A stretch of DNA of 64,000 nucleotides from Bacteroidota bacterium (lineage in GTDB: Bacteria > Bacteroidota > Bacteroidia > Flavobacteriales > Weeksellaceae): contig JAEXAR010000009.1 of NCBI GenBank assembly GCA_023394415.1, forward strand, positions 62,001 through 126,000. The letters run 5' to 3'. Shown here in pieces: positions 25,108 through 33,310 of this stretch; the first letter of the stretch is position 1, and every line of letters starts with the position of its first letter. The translations under genes and the position numbers were made by a program. The notes beneath the pieces are model-generated. The model made no database searches. It saw nothing but the letters and a program-made list of their open reading frames with translations, and was not told the origin of the DNA.

Positions 25108-26505
25108 TTAATTATGTGGTTGAAGCATATTTTTCGGATCTAAAATCTCATCAAGTTTCTCCTGTGAGAGCAATCCTTTTTCAAGAACAAGATTATAAAC
25201 GCTTTTGCCGGTTTCTAAAGCCTCTTTTGCAATTTCAGTTGAGTTTTTATAACCAATATATGGATTAAGAGCTGTTACAATACCGATGCTATGTTTCACC
25301 ATATTTAAACAAACTTCCTTATTGGCAGTAATTCCAACTACACATTTGTCACGCAAGGTATCTATAGCATTACTTAAAAAGTGAATATTTTCTAATATCG
25401 AATGTGAAAGTACAGGCTCCATAACGTTTAGTTGCAACTGTCCTGCTTCTGCGGCAAATGTCACCGTTAAATCATTTCCGATTACCTTATAACAAACCTG
25501 ATTTACCACTTCCGGAACTACAGGATTTACTTTTCCTGGCATAATAGATGATCCGGGTTGCATCGGTGGAAGGTTAATTTCAAAAAGCCCAGCTCTTGGT
25601 CCTGAAGACAACAACCTCAAATCATTACAAATTTTAGAAAGTTTTACGGCAAGACGTTTCATAGCAGATGAATAAATGACGTAAGAACCTGTATCTGGCG
25701 TTGCTTCTACTAAATTGGGGGCAGAAACAAATGGATATCCTGAAATTTCCGTAAGGTTTTTGGCGCACAATTTCGCATAACCAACCGGAGCGTTTAAACC
25801 TGTTCCTATTGCAGTAGCTCCCATATTGATTTCCACGAAGAGTTTTGCATTGTTATTTAGTTTTTCAATATCTTCTTCCAGATTGGCTGCAAACGCTTCA
25901 AATTCCTGACCTAAAGTCATAGGAACGGCATCCTGAAGCTGTGTTCTTCCCATTTTAATTACATCAGCAAATTCCTTCCCTTTTGCTCTGAAAGCTTCAA
26001 CAATGGATTTTAGTTTTTTAACCAAATCTTCATTTTCTTGCAAAAGTGCCAATTTTATAGAGGTTGGATAAGCGTCATTAGTAGATTGTGAAAGGTTGAT
26101 ATGATCGTTTGGAGAGCAAAACTGATAATCTCCTTTATTTTTTCCAAGCTTAACCAGTACAATATTGGCGATTACTTCATTAGCATTCATATTCACAGAA
26201 GTTCCGGCTCCACCTTGAATCATATCTATTGGAAACTGACTGTCGTATTTTCCGGATGCAACATCATCACAAGCTTCTGCTATTTTGAAATACAAAGTTT
26301 CATCAAGTAATCCAAGTTCGTAATTGGTTTTAGCTGCAGACTTCTTTACCAGTGCCAATGCTCTAATAAATTTGGGATAGGATGAGAGTTTTTGTCCCGA
26401 AATTTTGAAGTTATCAATCGCCCTTTGTGTTTGAACTCCATAAAAAACATCTGCGGGAACATTCAGTTCACCCAATAAATCGCTTTCTTTTCTGAAATTC
26501 TCCAT
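25108..26505 (-). CDS. aspA: Aspartate ammonia-lyase
   Basis: AspA converts L-aspartate to fumarate and ammonia. The 465-residue protein has the signature loop PGSSIMPGKVNPVVPEV, which carries the catalytic Ser (about residue 318), and the upstream MGRTQLQDAVPMTLGQEF and SQSTNDAYPTS motifs of the fumarase/aspartase family. The reading frame is open 19 codons more, but ATG 26505 (MENFRKESDLLGELNVP) is the standard N-terminus. Fumarase C is the main alternative; length and the TQRAIDNF start favour AspA. Confidence 0.95.
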   Translation of the reverse strand: MENFRKESDLLGELNVPADVFYGVQTQRAIDNFKISGQKLSSYPKFIRALALVKKSAAKTNYELGLLDETLYFKIAEACDDVASGKYDSQFPIDMIQGGAGTSVNMNANEVIANIVLVKLGKNKGDYQFCSPNDHINLSQSTNDAYPTSIKLALLQENEDLVKKLKSIVEAFRAKGKEFADVIKMGRTQLQDAVPMTLGQEFEAFAANLEEDIEKLNNNAKLFVEINMGATAIGTGLNAPVGYAKLCAKNLTEISGYPFVSAPNLVEATPDTGSYVIYSSAMKRLAVKLSKICNDLRLLSSGPRAGLFEINLPPMQPGSSIMPGKVNPVVPEVVNQVCYKVIGNDLTVTFAAEAGQLQLNVMEPVLSHSILENIHFLSNAIDTLRDKCVVGITANKEVCLNMVKHSIGIVTALNPYIGYKNSTEIAKEALETGKSVYNLVLEKGLLSQEKLDEILDPKNMLQPHN

Positions 26506-26551
26506 TGAAAAAATATTTGAGTGAAAGTTAAGATATTTTGCAGTATTAAAC

Positions 26552-26581
26552 AAAAAGCACATCTTTTAGATGCGCTTTTTA
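26552..26581 (-). terminator. Terminator after the N-acetylmuramoyl-alanine amidase gene
   Basis: AAAAAGCACATCT (26552-26564) pairs with AGATGCGCTTTTT (26568-26580) with one mismatch and a TTT loop. On the minus strand it follows the amidase stop codon and precedes aspA. Confidence 0.8.
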
Positions 26582-26597
26582 TTGAATTTGTGAATCG

Positions 26598-27626
26598 TTA
26601 TTTTGCCGGATATTTGTCTAGCAAGGCCTGTAATATAGCCCATGTTTCCATATCCATTATTCCGTCATATTTTTCAGGACGGAAATGGTATTGAAATGCT
26701 TCAATAGTACGCTTAGTAGCATTGTCATAAGTCCCGCTTGGCATAATTCCGTATCCAAAATTATTAAGATAGGTTTGATATTTAAAAATAAATGTAGGAT
26801 TATTACTGTCTATAGGAAAAATTTCAGGATTAAGTTGGTTTAGATAATTCATTTTAGCAGCATCATCATACCACATCCCAACACCATATTCATTATAAAG
26901 TCTTTTCCAAGGAAATTTTGGTCCCGGATCTTCTTTTCTGGTTGGTGCAATATCAGAATGCGCAATAACATTCTGCGGTAATATATCATACCTTTTCACA
27001 AGATCTTTTACCAATTCTCCTACTTTTTTGAACTGCCATTCCGGATAATCATAAAACGTTTTTACACCTTTAGCATCCGCTGTGTATCCTGTATTTACAA
27101 TTTCTATTCCTATAGAAGTATCATTTAGGTTGGTGATTTTTCTCCATTCGCTTACACCAGCGTGATATGCTCTTTTGTTCTCATCTACCAATTGATAAAT
27201 TTCCTTATCATCTGTATCATTTACCAAATAATGTGAGCTTACAGCTTGTTCTGTTAATACCCTTACCGATTTATCGTGATCTAAAGCCGTATAGTGTAAG
27301 ATGATAAATCTTTGTCTGAAATTTTGAGCAACAGCCGGAAAAAAATTATGTACTACTTTGTAATGGTTAGGTTCAGCAGAAACGATAGAACCGTGGCTAA
27401 TGGTATTATCACCTTTAGCTGAGTTTGCAATATTAGTTCTGTAAAAATGATTACTACCCTGATGCTGCATTGCAGGTTTGGTAACGGTTTGTGTACTTGT
27501 ATTGGTTGTTGTGGTACTAGTTGTTTTAGGAACAGGTTTAGCAACAACTTTCTGCACCGGTTTTTGTTGAGTTCCGCAGGAAAGCACTAACAATCCTAAA
27601 CTGATGATATATAACGAATTACGCAT
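26598..27626 (-). CDS. N-acetylmuramoyl-L-alanine amidase lipoprotein
   Basis: The 342-residue protein has a lipobox LLVLSCG (Cys about residue 17), a Thr-rich linker, an amidase-2 domain and a C-terminal peptidoglycan-binding domain (YQTYLNNFGYGIMPSGTYDNATKRTIEAF). Zinc and catalytic residues of AmiD-type enzymes are seen: RFIILHYTALDHD, GIEIVNTGYT (Glu) and IAHSDIAPTRKEDPGPKFPW (His, Lys, Asp). It is anchored in the outer membrane side of the periplasm and trims cell-wall peptides. The upstream frame is longer, but the start at 27626 (MRNSLYIISLG) gives a proper signal peptide. Confidence 0.92.
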   Translation of the reverse strand: MRNSLYIISLGLLVLSCGTQQKPVQKVVAKPVPKTTSTTTTNTSTQTVTKPAMQHQGSNHFYRTNIANSAKGDNTISHGSIVSAEPNHYKVVHNFFPAVAQNFRQRFIILHYTALDHDKSVRVLTEQAVSSHYLVNDTDDKEIYQLVDENKRAYHAGVSEWRKITNLNDTSIGIEIVNTGYTADAKGVKTFYDYPEWQFKKVGELVKDLVKRYDILPQNVIAHSDIAPTRKEDPGPKFPWKRLYNEYGVGMWYDDAAKMNYLNQLNPEIFPIDSNNPTFIFKYQTYLNNFGYGIMPSGTYDNATKRTIEAFQYHFRPEKYDGIMDMETWAILQALLDKYPAK

Positions 27627-27686
27627 AAATAGTGGTTTTAAGTGATTTGATGCGGTAAAAATACAAAAAAAATTAAGCAATTTTTT

Positions 27687-27717
27687 TTGGTAATAATAGA
27701 AAAGGTTTATATATTTG
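27687..27717 (+). promoter_or_regulatory. Promoter of the tRNA cluster
   Basis: TTG (27687-27689) and TATATTTG (27710-27717) are separated by 20 bases, a full match to the Bacteroidota consensus. The first tRNA starts 41 bases downstream. Confidence 0.75.
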
Positions 27718-27758
27718 CACTCGCAATTAAGGAAAAGCAGTTCTTACTAAAATTGCAA

Positions 27759-27843
27759 GGAGGGTTGCCGGAGTGGTTAACGGAGCAGTTTGCTAAACTG
27801 TCGACGCGCAAGTGTCGCATGAGTTCGAATCTCATACCCTCCG
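27759..27843 (+). tRNA. tRNA-Ser (anticodon GCT)
   Basis: GGAGGGT pairs with ACCCTCC; the anticodon loop TTGCTAA gives GCT for AGC/AGT codons. The long variable arm is the class II shape (CGACGCGCAAGTGTCG). The T-loop GTTCGAATC is intact. CCA is not encoded; the discriminator G is at 27843. Confidence 0.95.
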
Positions 27844-27855
27844 CAACAGAAAACT

Positions 27856-27930
27856 CGGGGTGTAGCGTAGTCCGGTCATCGCGCCTGGTTTGGGACCAGG
27901 AGGTCGCAGGTTCGAATCCTGCCACCCCGA
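27856..27930 (+). tRNA. tRNA-Pro (anticodon TGG)
   Basis: CGGGGTG pairs with CACCCCG; the anticodon stem CCTGG/CCAGG encloses TTTGGGA, giving TGG. T-arm and D-arm are normal. CCA is not encoded. It lies 12 bases after tRNA-Ser. Confidence 0.95.
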
Positions 27931-27935
27931 CATTT

Positions 27936-27960
27936 AAAATTCCTTCGGGAATTTTTTTTT
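27936..27960 (+). terminator. UUCG-loop terminator after tRNA-Pro
   Basis: AAAATTCC and GGAATTTT enclose a TTCG tetraloop, followed by nine T. It lies between tRNA-Pro and tRNA-Arg and probably ends part of the transcripts. Confidence 0.8.
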
Positions 27961-27968
27961 ACAGTTTA

Positions 27969-28042
27969 GGGTGCGTAGCTCAGCTGGATAGAGCATCTGC
28001 CTTCTAAGCAGACGGTCACAGGTTCGAATCCTGTCGCGCTCA
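27969..28042 (+). tRNA. tRNA-Arg (anticodon TCT)
   Basis: GGGTGCG pairs with CGCGCTC using two G-U pairs. The anticodon stem TCTGC/GCAGA encloses CTTCTAA, so the anticodon is TCT for AGA/AGG. The T-arm ACAGG-TTCGAAT-CCTGT is perfect. CCA is not encoded. Confidence 0.95.
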
Positions 28043-28045
28043 CTT

Positions 28046-28079
28046 AAGACTCTACAATCTAATTGTAGAGTCTTTTTTA
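28046..28079 (+). terminator. Terminator of the tRNA cluster
   Basis: AAGACTCTACAAT (28046-28058) and ATTGTAGAGTCTT (28062-28074) form a 13-bp perfect stem followed by TTTT. It ends the tRNA-Arg transcript. Confidence 0.9.
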
Positions 28080-28123
28080 TTGAAGGAAAAATAAAAGAGA
28101 AAACTTTCGTCTTCTCTTTATTT

Positions 28124-28492
28124 TTAATCTCTTCTATAGTCATCCTCAATCCTAACGATATCGTCTTCTCCAAAGTAAGTTCCCGTTTGTACTTCTATAA
28201 ATTCCAATGGTTCAGATCCTTTGTTTTCAATTCTGTGTTTGGCTTCTTGTGAGATAAAAATGCTCTGGCCATACCCTAAAATATATTCTTCACCTTCCAA
28301 AGTTACTACAGCATTACCTTTAACAACTGTCCAAAACTCCTGCCTCTTAAAATGAAACTGATAAGACAATCTCTGACCTGGATTAACCACAATTTTCTTA
28401 AGTTTAAAATGCTCTTCATCCTGCATCACATAATACTCTCCCCAAGGTCTTTTACCAACTTCAAGATAAGCCATTTTTTCTTTATTTTCCAT
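28124..28492 (-). CDS. Cupin of the type II phosphomannose-isomerase C-terminal family
   Basis: The 122-residue protein is only the cupin half that ends bifunctional mannose-1-phosphate guanylyltransferase/PMI enzymes: KRPWGEYYVM, LSYQFHFKRQEFWTVVKG with conserved His and Glu, IFISQEAKHRIENKG and the terminal QTGTYFGEDDIVRIEDDYRR. The metal-binding residues are partly kept (His, Glu, His). It stands directly after gmd and fcl, which convert GDP-mannose to GDP-fucose, so it may feed mannose metabolism of the same pathway. A second start at 28474 is possible. Confidence 0.85.
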   Translation of the reverse strand: MENKEKMAYLEVGKRPWGEYYVMQDEEHFKLKKIVVNPGQRLSYQFHFKRQEFWTVVKGNAVVTLEGEEYILGYGQSIFISQEAKHRIENKGSEPLEFIEVQTGTYFGEDDIVRIEDDYRRD

Positions 28493-28504
28493 TGTTAATT
28501 CTTT

Positions 28505-29593
28505 TTATTTCAAAGAAATTCTTGTTAAATTTAAATCACTTACCATCATTTCTTTAATCATGCTTTTTAAATCATATTTGGGCTGCCAGTTTAGTTCTGC
28601 ATTTGCTTTAGAAGGATCGCCCAATAACAAATCAACTTCTGTTGGCCTATAATAATTAGGATCTACTTCTACAACCGTTTTACCAATTTCTAATTGAAAA
28701 TTAGGATTGTTGCATGATTTAATTTTTGCAATTTCACTTTCACCTTCGCCTTCAAATTCAAGCTCTACACCGATTTCTTGAAAAGACATTATTACAAAAT
28801 CTCTTACAGAGCTTACTTTTCCTGTAGCAATAACATAATCATCCGGGGTTTCCTGTTGTAGAATACGCCACATTGCATCCACATAGTCTCTTGCATGTCC
28901 CCAGTCTCTTTGAGCATCCAAATTACCTAAATAAAGTATATCTTGTTTGCCATAAGCTATGTTTGCAACTGCCATAGTAATTTTTCTGGTTACAAAAGTT
29001 TCACCTCTTCTGGGAGATTCATGATTAAAAAGGATTCCGTTGCAAGCGTACATACCGTAAGCTTCCCTATAATTTTTTGTAATCCAGAATCCGTAAATTT
29101 TAGCCACACCATAAGGAGAGCGAGGATAGAAAGGGGATTTTTCATCATACATCCCTTTCTCATTTTTATTTTGAGGTAAACCCCCATACAGCTCAGAAGT
29201 TGAAGCCTGATAAATTCGTGTCTTTTTTTGAAGATTTAGTATTCTAACCGCCTCAAGAATTCTTAAGGTACCCAAACCATCAACATTACCTACATACTCC
29301 GGAGAGTCGAAGGAAACTTTAACGTGAGACATTGCCCCAAGATTATAGATCTCATCTGGCTGAACTTCTTGTACAATTCTGATAATATTTGTAGAATCGG
29401 TAAGGTCACCATAATGAAGTTTAAAATTGATGTGCTCTTCATGCTGATCTACATACAAATGATCAATCCTTTGAGTATTAAATGACGATGCCCTTCTCTT
29501 GATGCCATGTACCATATATCCTTTTTCCAAAAGAAGTTCTGCAAGATAAGAACCGTCCTGACCTGTGACACCCGTTATTAAAGCTGTTTTCAT
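28505..29593 (-). CDS. gmd: GDP-mannose 4,6-dehydratase
   Basis: Gmd removes water from GDP-D-mannose to give GDP-4-dehydro-6-deoxymannose, the first step to GDP-L-fucose. The 362-residue short-chain dehydrogenase has the N-terminal NADP loop ALITGVTGQDGSYLAELL, the catalytic TSELYGG region (Thr/Ser and Glu) and YGVAKIYG with the Tyr-x-x-x-Lys pair. The conserved NHESPRRGETFVTRKIT motif and the RPTEVDLLLGDPSKA end match Gmd. It is 12 bases from the cupin gene and 17 from fcl. Confidence 0.97.
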   Translation of the reverse strand: MKTALITGVTGQDGSYLAELLLEKGYMVHGIKRRASSFNTQRIDHLYVDQHEEHINFKLHYGDLTDSTNIIRIVQEVQPDEIYNLGAMSHVKVSFDSPEYVGNVDGLGTLRILEAVRILNLQKKTRIYQASTSELYGGLPQNKNEKGMYDEKSPFYPRSPYGVAKIYGFWITKNYREAYGMYACNGILFNHESPRRGETFVTRKITMAVANIAYGKQDILYLGNLDAQRDWGHARDYVDAMWRILQQETPDDYVIATGKVSSVRDFVIMSFQEIGVELEFEGEGESEIAKIKSCNNPNFQLEIGKTVVEVDPNYYRPTEVDLLLGDPSKANAELNWQPKYDLKSMIKEMMVSDLNLTRISLK

Positions 29594-29610
29594 TTATGTT
29601 TTTAAATTTT

Positions 29611-30561
29611 TTATATTTTAACCTCTTTTATTTTATCTATATTTTGTAAAAACCATTCGTAGGTTTTATTAATTCCTTCAGAGAGTGGAACAATCGGTTT
29701 CCATCCCAAATTCAACATTTTAGAGCTGTCCATTAGTTTTTTGGGAGTTCCATCCGGTTTTGATGTATCCCATTCTATATTACCACTATAACCCACATTA
29801 TTTTTAATAAGTTCTGCAAGTTCCTTAATACTTATATCAGAACCTGTACCCACATTATAAAGATATTCAGGCAAAATATTTTCTAGGGCAAAATAAACGG
29901 CTTCTGCCAAATCATCTACGTGTAAAAACTCTCTCATGGGAGATCCTGTACCCCATAATGTCACAGACGGATCTCCATTTACTTTGGCATCATGAAACTT
30001 TCTGATCATTGCAGGTAAAACGTGAGATGTCTTCAAATCGAAATTGTCTCTCTCACCATAAAGATTTGTAGGCATCAGACTCACAAAATCTTTCCCGAAC
30101 TGTTTTCTTACCGCTTCACAGCTTTTCACTCCTGTAATTTTTGCAATAGCATAAGCTTCATTAGTGGGTTCTAAACTATCGGTTAACAAGGAGTCTTCAG
30201 TTATGGGTTGCGGAGCAAATTTAGGATAAATGCAAGATGAACCTAAAAATATAAATTTTTTCACTTCATAGTTGAGAGAATGGGAAATCAGATTGTTTTG
30301 TATCTGCATATTATCCATCAAAAATTGGTAAGGATAATCGTTGTTTGCTAATATCCCCCCTACTCTCGCTGCAGCATCTATAACGACTTCAGGCCGGTAA
30401 TTTTTAAAAAACAATTCAGTTTTTTCTTGGTTGCGTAAATCCAGTTCAATACTAGATTTTCCGATTAAATTATTAAATCCTTTATTCTTAAGATTCTTCC
30501 AAATTGCAGAACCTACCATACCGTTATGCCCTGCAATAAAAATCTTAATCTCTTTGTTCAT
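29611..30561 (-). CDS. fcl: GDP-L-fucose synthase
   Basis: Fcl epimerises and reduces the Gmd product to GDP-L-fucose with NADPH. The 316-residue SDR protein has GHNGMVGSAIWKNL (cofactor loop), VIDAAARVGGILANN, the catalytic SSCIYPKFAPQPITE and YAIAKITG (Tyr and Lys). Length is normal. It is the first gene of the fcl-gmd-cupin operon. A TAAATTTG -7 box lies upstream at 30612-30619. Confidence 0.96.
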   Translation of the reverse strand: MNKEIKIFIAGHNGMVGSAIWKNLKNKGFNNLIGKSSIELDLRNQEKTELFFKNYRPEVVIDAAARVGGILANNDYPYQFLMDNMQIQNNLISHSLNYEVKKFIFLGSSCIYPKFAPQPITEDSLLTDSLEPTNEAYAIAKITGVKSCEAVRKQFGKDFVSLMPTNLYGERDNFDLKTSHVLPAMIRKFHDAKVNGDPSVTLWGTGSPMREFLHVDDLAEAVYFALENILPEYLYNVGTGSDISIKELAELIKNNVGYSGNIEWDTSKPDGTPKKLMDSSKMLNLGWKPIVPLSEGINKTYEWFLQNIDKIKEVKI

Positions 30562-30611
30562 GTGTGTTTATTAATGCATTAAACAATAATATGTGATAAT
30601 TATTGATGTGC

Positions 30612-30619
30612 CAAATTTA
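30612..30619 (-). promoter_or_regulatory. -7 promoter box of the fcl-gmd operon
   Basis: On the minus strand TAAATTTG fits TAnnTTTG exactly, 50 bases from the fcl ATG. The -33 element is not evident. Confidence 0.45.
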
Positions 30620-30668
30620 GAAAAAAACATCGAGAAGTGAGATAATCCCTTAACTGTGATGATTTTGT

Positions 30669-30676
30669 TATTTTTG
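30669..30676 (+). promoter_or_regulatory. -7 promoter box 4 bases before a start codon (leaderless candidate)
   Basis: TATTTTTG followed by TAAA and then ATG at 30681. The distance predicts a transcript beginning at, or within a base or two of, the start codon. Confidence 0.45.
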
Positions 30677-30680
30677 TAAA

Positions 30681-31898
30681 ATGAAGCAAGCCACAATTAT
30701 CGGAACCGTTCTCCCAGAACCAAATTCTACAGCTGCGGGTACTCGGATGCTTCAACTGGTTGAGTTTTTAAAATCAGAAAATTTTAAAATAACCTTTCTT
30801 TCTACCGCTTCAGTTTCAGAGTTTAGTTTTGATTTAAGTTCGATTGATGTAGATTTTCAAAATATTTTATTGAATAACGCTTCTTTCGAAAAATTGATAA
30901 AAGAGTTGAATCCGGATTTGGTAATTTTCGACCGTTTCACAACAGAAGAACAGTTCGGTTGGAAAGTATCGGAAATTGCTCCTAATGCTTTAAAAATTTT
31001 AGATACTGAAGATTTGCATTTTTTACGGAAAGCAAGGGAAAATGCATTTAAACAAAGTAGAAATTTGCAAGAATCGGATTTAATTTCTGATGTTTTTAAA
31101 CGTGAAATTGCTTCGATTCTTCGCTGCGATCTGTCTTTGATTATTTCTGAATTTGAAATGAGCCTGCTCACAGAAAAATTCAAGATAGATACATCAATCC
31201 TGCATTACTTGCCGATGTTTGCTGAAGCCAAACCTTGTTCGGTTCCATTTTCCGAAAGGAAGAATTTTATCAGCATCGGGAACTTCCTGCACGAACCAAA
31301 TTGGCAAACGGTTTTGAAACTAAAAAATATTTGGCCAAAAATCCGAAAAAGAATTCCTAATGCAGAACTGCATATTTATGGTGCTTATGCTTCGAAAAAA
31401 GTAATGCAACTTCATAATGAAAGGGAAAAATTTCTGATTAAAGGCAGAGCAGAAAGCGTTGAAGAGACTTTTGAAAAAGCCAGAGTTTTGTTGGCTCCCA
31501 TTCCTTTCGGTGCCGGAATTAAAGGTAAATTATTAGAAAGTATGCAGTTTGGTTTACCAAATATCACGACAGAAATTGGCGCTGAAGGAATGAAAGGCAA
31601 CCTTGATTGGAATGGTTTTATTGCAGAAAATGATGATGATTTTATCGAAAAATCTGTTCTGCTTTATCAAGATGAAAAAATTTGGGAAGAATCTCAGAAG
31701 AACGGATTCAAGATTGTTGAAAATTTATTTAGCAGCGATAATTTCCTTTCTTTATTTAAACAAAAAATGAATGAACTAGCTGTTAATTTAGAACAACACA
31801 GAAATGAAAATTTCTTGGGACAGATTTTACAGCATCATACATTGCAAAGTACGAAATATCTTGGAAAATGGATTGAGGAGAAGAATAAGAGATTTTGA
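30681..31898 (+). CDS. Glycosyltransferase family 4-like protein
   Basis: The 405-residue GT-B protein begins MKQATIIGTVLPEPNSTAAGTRML. The C-terminal Rossmann half has FISIGNFLHEPNWQTVLKL, ELHIYGAYASKKV and the nucleotide-sugar/acceptor loop APIPFGAGIKGKLLESMQFGLPNITTEIGAEGM, with the Glu of the E-x7-E type motif. Likely adds a sugar to a cell-surface glycan. It stands alone, divergent from the GDP-fucose operon that may supply its donor; the donor itself cannot be read from sequence. Confidence 0.87.
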   Translation: MKQATIIGTVLPEPNSTAAGTRMLQLVEFLKSENFKITFLSTASVSEFSFDLSSIDVDFQNILLNNASFEKLIKELNPDLVIFDRFTTEEQFGWKVSEIAPNALKILDTEDLHFLRKARENAFKQSRNLQESDLISDVFKREIASILRCDLSLIISEFEMSLLTEKFKIDTSILHYLPMFAEAKPCSVPFSERKNFISIGNFLHEPNWQTVLKLKNIWPKIRKRIPNAELHIYGAYASKKVMQLHNEREKFLIKGRAESVEETFEKARVLLAPIPFGAGIKGKLLESMQFGLPNITTEIGAEGMKGNLDWNGFIAENDDDFIEKSVLLYQDEKIWEESQKNGFKIVENLFSSDNFLSLFKQKMNELAVNLEQHRNENFLGQILQHHTLQSTKYLGKWIEEKNKRF

Positions 31899-32023
31899 AT
31901 GGTTAATAGTCAATGGTCAATGGTGAATTGTCAATATTTAAAAGTTAATGATTAATTGATTTTTTAATTTTTGTTTGACTAATCGTACATTTACCTTTTA
32001 CCATTCACTATTATCTCTAAAAA

Positions 32024-32851
32024 CTATTTTTCTAGCAATAAACTCATCCATTCTTCGCGCTGTTGCTTGTTTTTCAAAGTGAGTCCGGATTCTTTGCAAA
32101 CTTCTAAAATGTCATCAACGTCGAAGAAACAAAGTCCCGAAAGTAAAAGTTGACCGCCGTCATTTAAAACTGAAACATAAGTCGGAATGTCTGAAATAAG
32201 AATATTGCGGTTGATGTTGGCTAAAATAATATCAAACTTTTCTTTTCCGAGATTTTCAGCGGTTCCTTGTGAAATATCGAGTTCTACTCCATTTCTTTCT
32301 GCATTTTCTATAGAGTTTTCTACCGACCATTCGTCAATATCGATAGCAATTGTTCTTCCTGCACCTTTTTGCTTTGCAAAAATGGCTAAAACCGAAGTTC
32401 CGCAACCCATATCTAAAACCGTTTTGTCCTGAAAATCCAATTCCAGCATTTGCTGAATCATTAAATGCGTCGTCGGATGATGTCCGGTACCAAATGACAT
32501 TTTCGGTTGAATGACGATTTCGTGAAGATTAGGATTCGCTTCGTGAAATTCTGCACGAATCAAAACTTTGTCCTCTACATTTATCGGGTCAAAATTTTTC
32601 TCCCATTCTTCATTCCAATTGATGTTTGGCATTTCTTGATAGGTATAAGAAATCTGCACTTCCTCATTATTGAAAATGTACAAAGATTTCATTTCCTCCT
32701 CGTTGAAATTGTCTTTTGGAATGTATGCTAAAATTCCATCGTTTTCTTCAGTAAAACTGTCGAAACCGACTTCTATGAGTTCTGCCATCAGAATTTCGTT
32801 CCAAGGTTGTAACGGTGAAATTTTAAATTTGAATTCTAGGTAGTTTTGCAT
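32024..32851 (-). CDS. prmA: Ribosomal protein L11 methyltransferase
   Basis: PrmA methylates lysines and the N-terminus of ribosomal protein L11. The 275-residue protein has the SAM motif LDMGCGTSVLAIFAKQKGA, the family-specific SFGTGHHPTTHLMIQQML preceding it, and IILANINRNILISDI, the NPP-like motif. A -7 box (TACCTTTG at 32856-32863) ends only 4 bases before the ATG, so the mRNA may be leaderless. In Bacteroidota prmA commonly lies near tpiA, as it does here. Confidence 0.95.
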   Translation of the reverse strand: MQNYLEFKFKISPLQPWNEILMAELIEVGFDSFTEENDGILAYIPKDNFNEEEMKSLYIFNNEEVQISYTYQEMPNINWNEEWEKNFDPINVEDKVLIRAEFHEANPNLHEIVIQPKMSFGTGHHPTTHLMIQQMLELDFQDKTVLDMGCGTSVLAIFAKQKGAGRTIAIDIDEWSVENSIENAERNGVELDISQGTAENLGKEKFDIILANINRNILISDIPTYVSVLNDGGQLLLSGLCFFDVDDILEVCKESGLTLKNKQQREEWMSLLLEK

Positions 32852-32855
32852 TGTG

Positions 32856-32863
32856 CAAAGGTA
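32856..32863 (-). promoter_or_regulatory. prmA -7 box 4 bases before the ATG (leaderless candidate)
   Basis: Reads TACCTTTG-CACA-ATG on the minus strand. The spacing is the same as at folP, the 30681 glycosyltransferase and the 55882 methyltransferase. Confidence 0.45.
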
Positions 32864-32883
32864 ATAAAATGAATGGTTTTATA

Positions 32884-33133
32884 TTAACGCAAGGATAAAC
32901 AATTGTTTTGGATGATGCGAGTGTTTTTATGATAGACAAAGACACATCAAAGATGTTTAGCAATGTGCGCAATTTTTTTACCACAAAAGTGACAAAAGAG
33001 TTTAGTTTTCAAAAGGTTGAAAAAGATTGGATTAATTTAACGAAAGGATGAACAATGGTTCTAAATTATGCGAATGTTTTTATAATACACAAAGGCACAT
33101 CAAAGATGTTTATCAATGTGCGCAACTCTTTTT
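32884..33133. repeat. Imperfect direct repeat pair (about 97 bp, offset 153)
   Basis: Copy A (32884-32980) and copy B (33037-33133) share TTAACG-AAGGAT-AACAAT, CACATCAAAGATGTTTA and CAATGTGCGCAA. Each has a small ACATCAAAGATGT hairpin. Related shorter pieces (ACGCAAGGATAAACAA) are at 59443-59460 and, reversed, at 60598-60615. Confidence 0.6.
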
Positions 33134-33220
33134 ATCCAAAAAATATCAGATTTTTAAAACATTGATTTTTTCTTAAAGCAAAAAACTCCGAGGTCAACGA
33201 AATCACTATGGCTTGCGTGA

Positions 33221-33300
33221 GCGATGGTAGCGGAAATCCTTTTTCGGGCGGCGGCTTCGTCGCCGCCCGAAAAAGATTGCAGCGGACGTAGCGACCCGAC
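33221..33300. ncRNA. Structured intergenic element, copy 1
   Basis: GCGATGGTAGCGGAAATCC leads into CTTTTTCGGGCGGCG (33239-33253), which pairs over 15 bp with CGCCGCCCGAAAAAG (33261-33275), then ATTGCAGCGGACG. The same flanks, CGATGGTAnCGGnATCC and GAT..AG, surround a different but also paired hairpin tip at 48711-48768. It is GC-rich against an AT-rich background and is followed on the plus strand by a strong terminator. Inference: transcribed small RNA or widespread structured repeat; it recalls the Flavo-type intergenic RNA motifs, but this was not tested. Confidence 0.5.
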
Positions 33301-33310
33301 GATGTTGGTA

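Noticed and set aside
27687..28173. Open frames covering the tRNA cluster on both strands
   Set aside because: The sequence is fully explained by three tRNAs and their promoter and terminators; products are not protein-like.
32884..33133. Possible CRISPR array
   Set aside because: Only two long, degenerate copies are present, with no regular short repeats or spacers and no cas genes.
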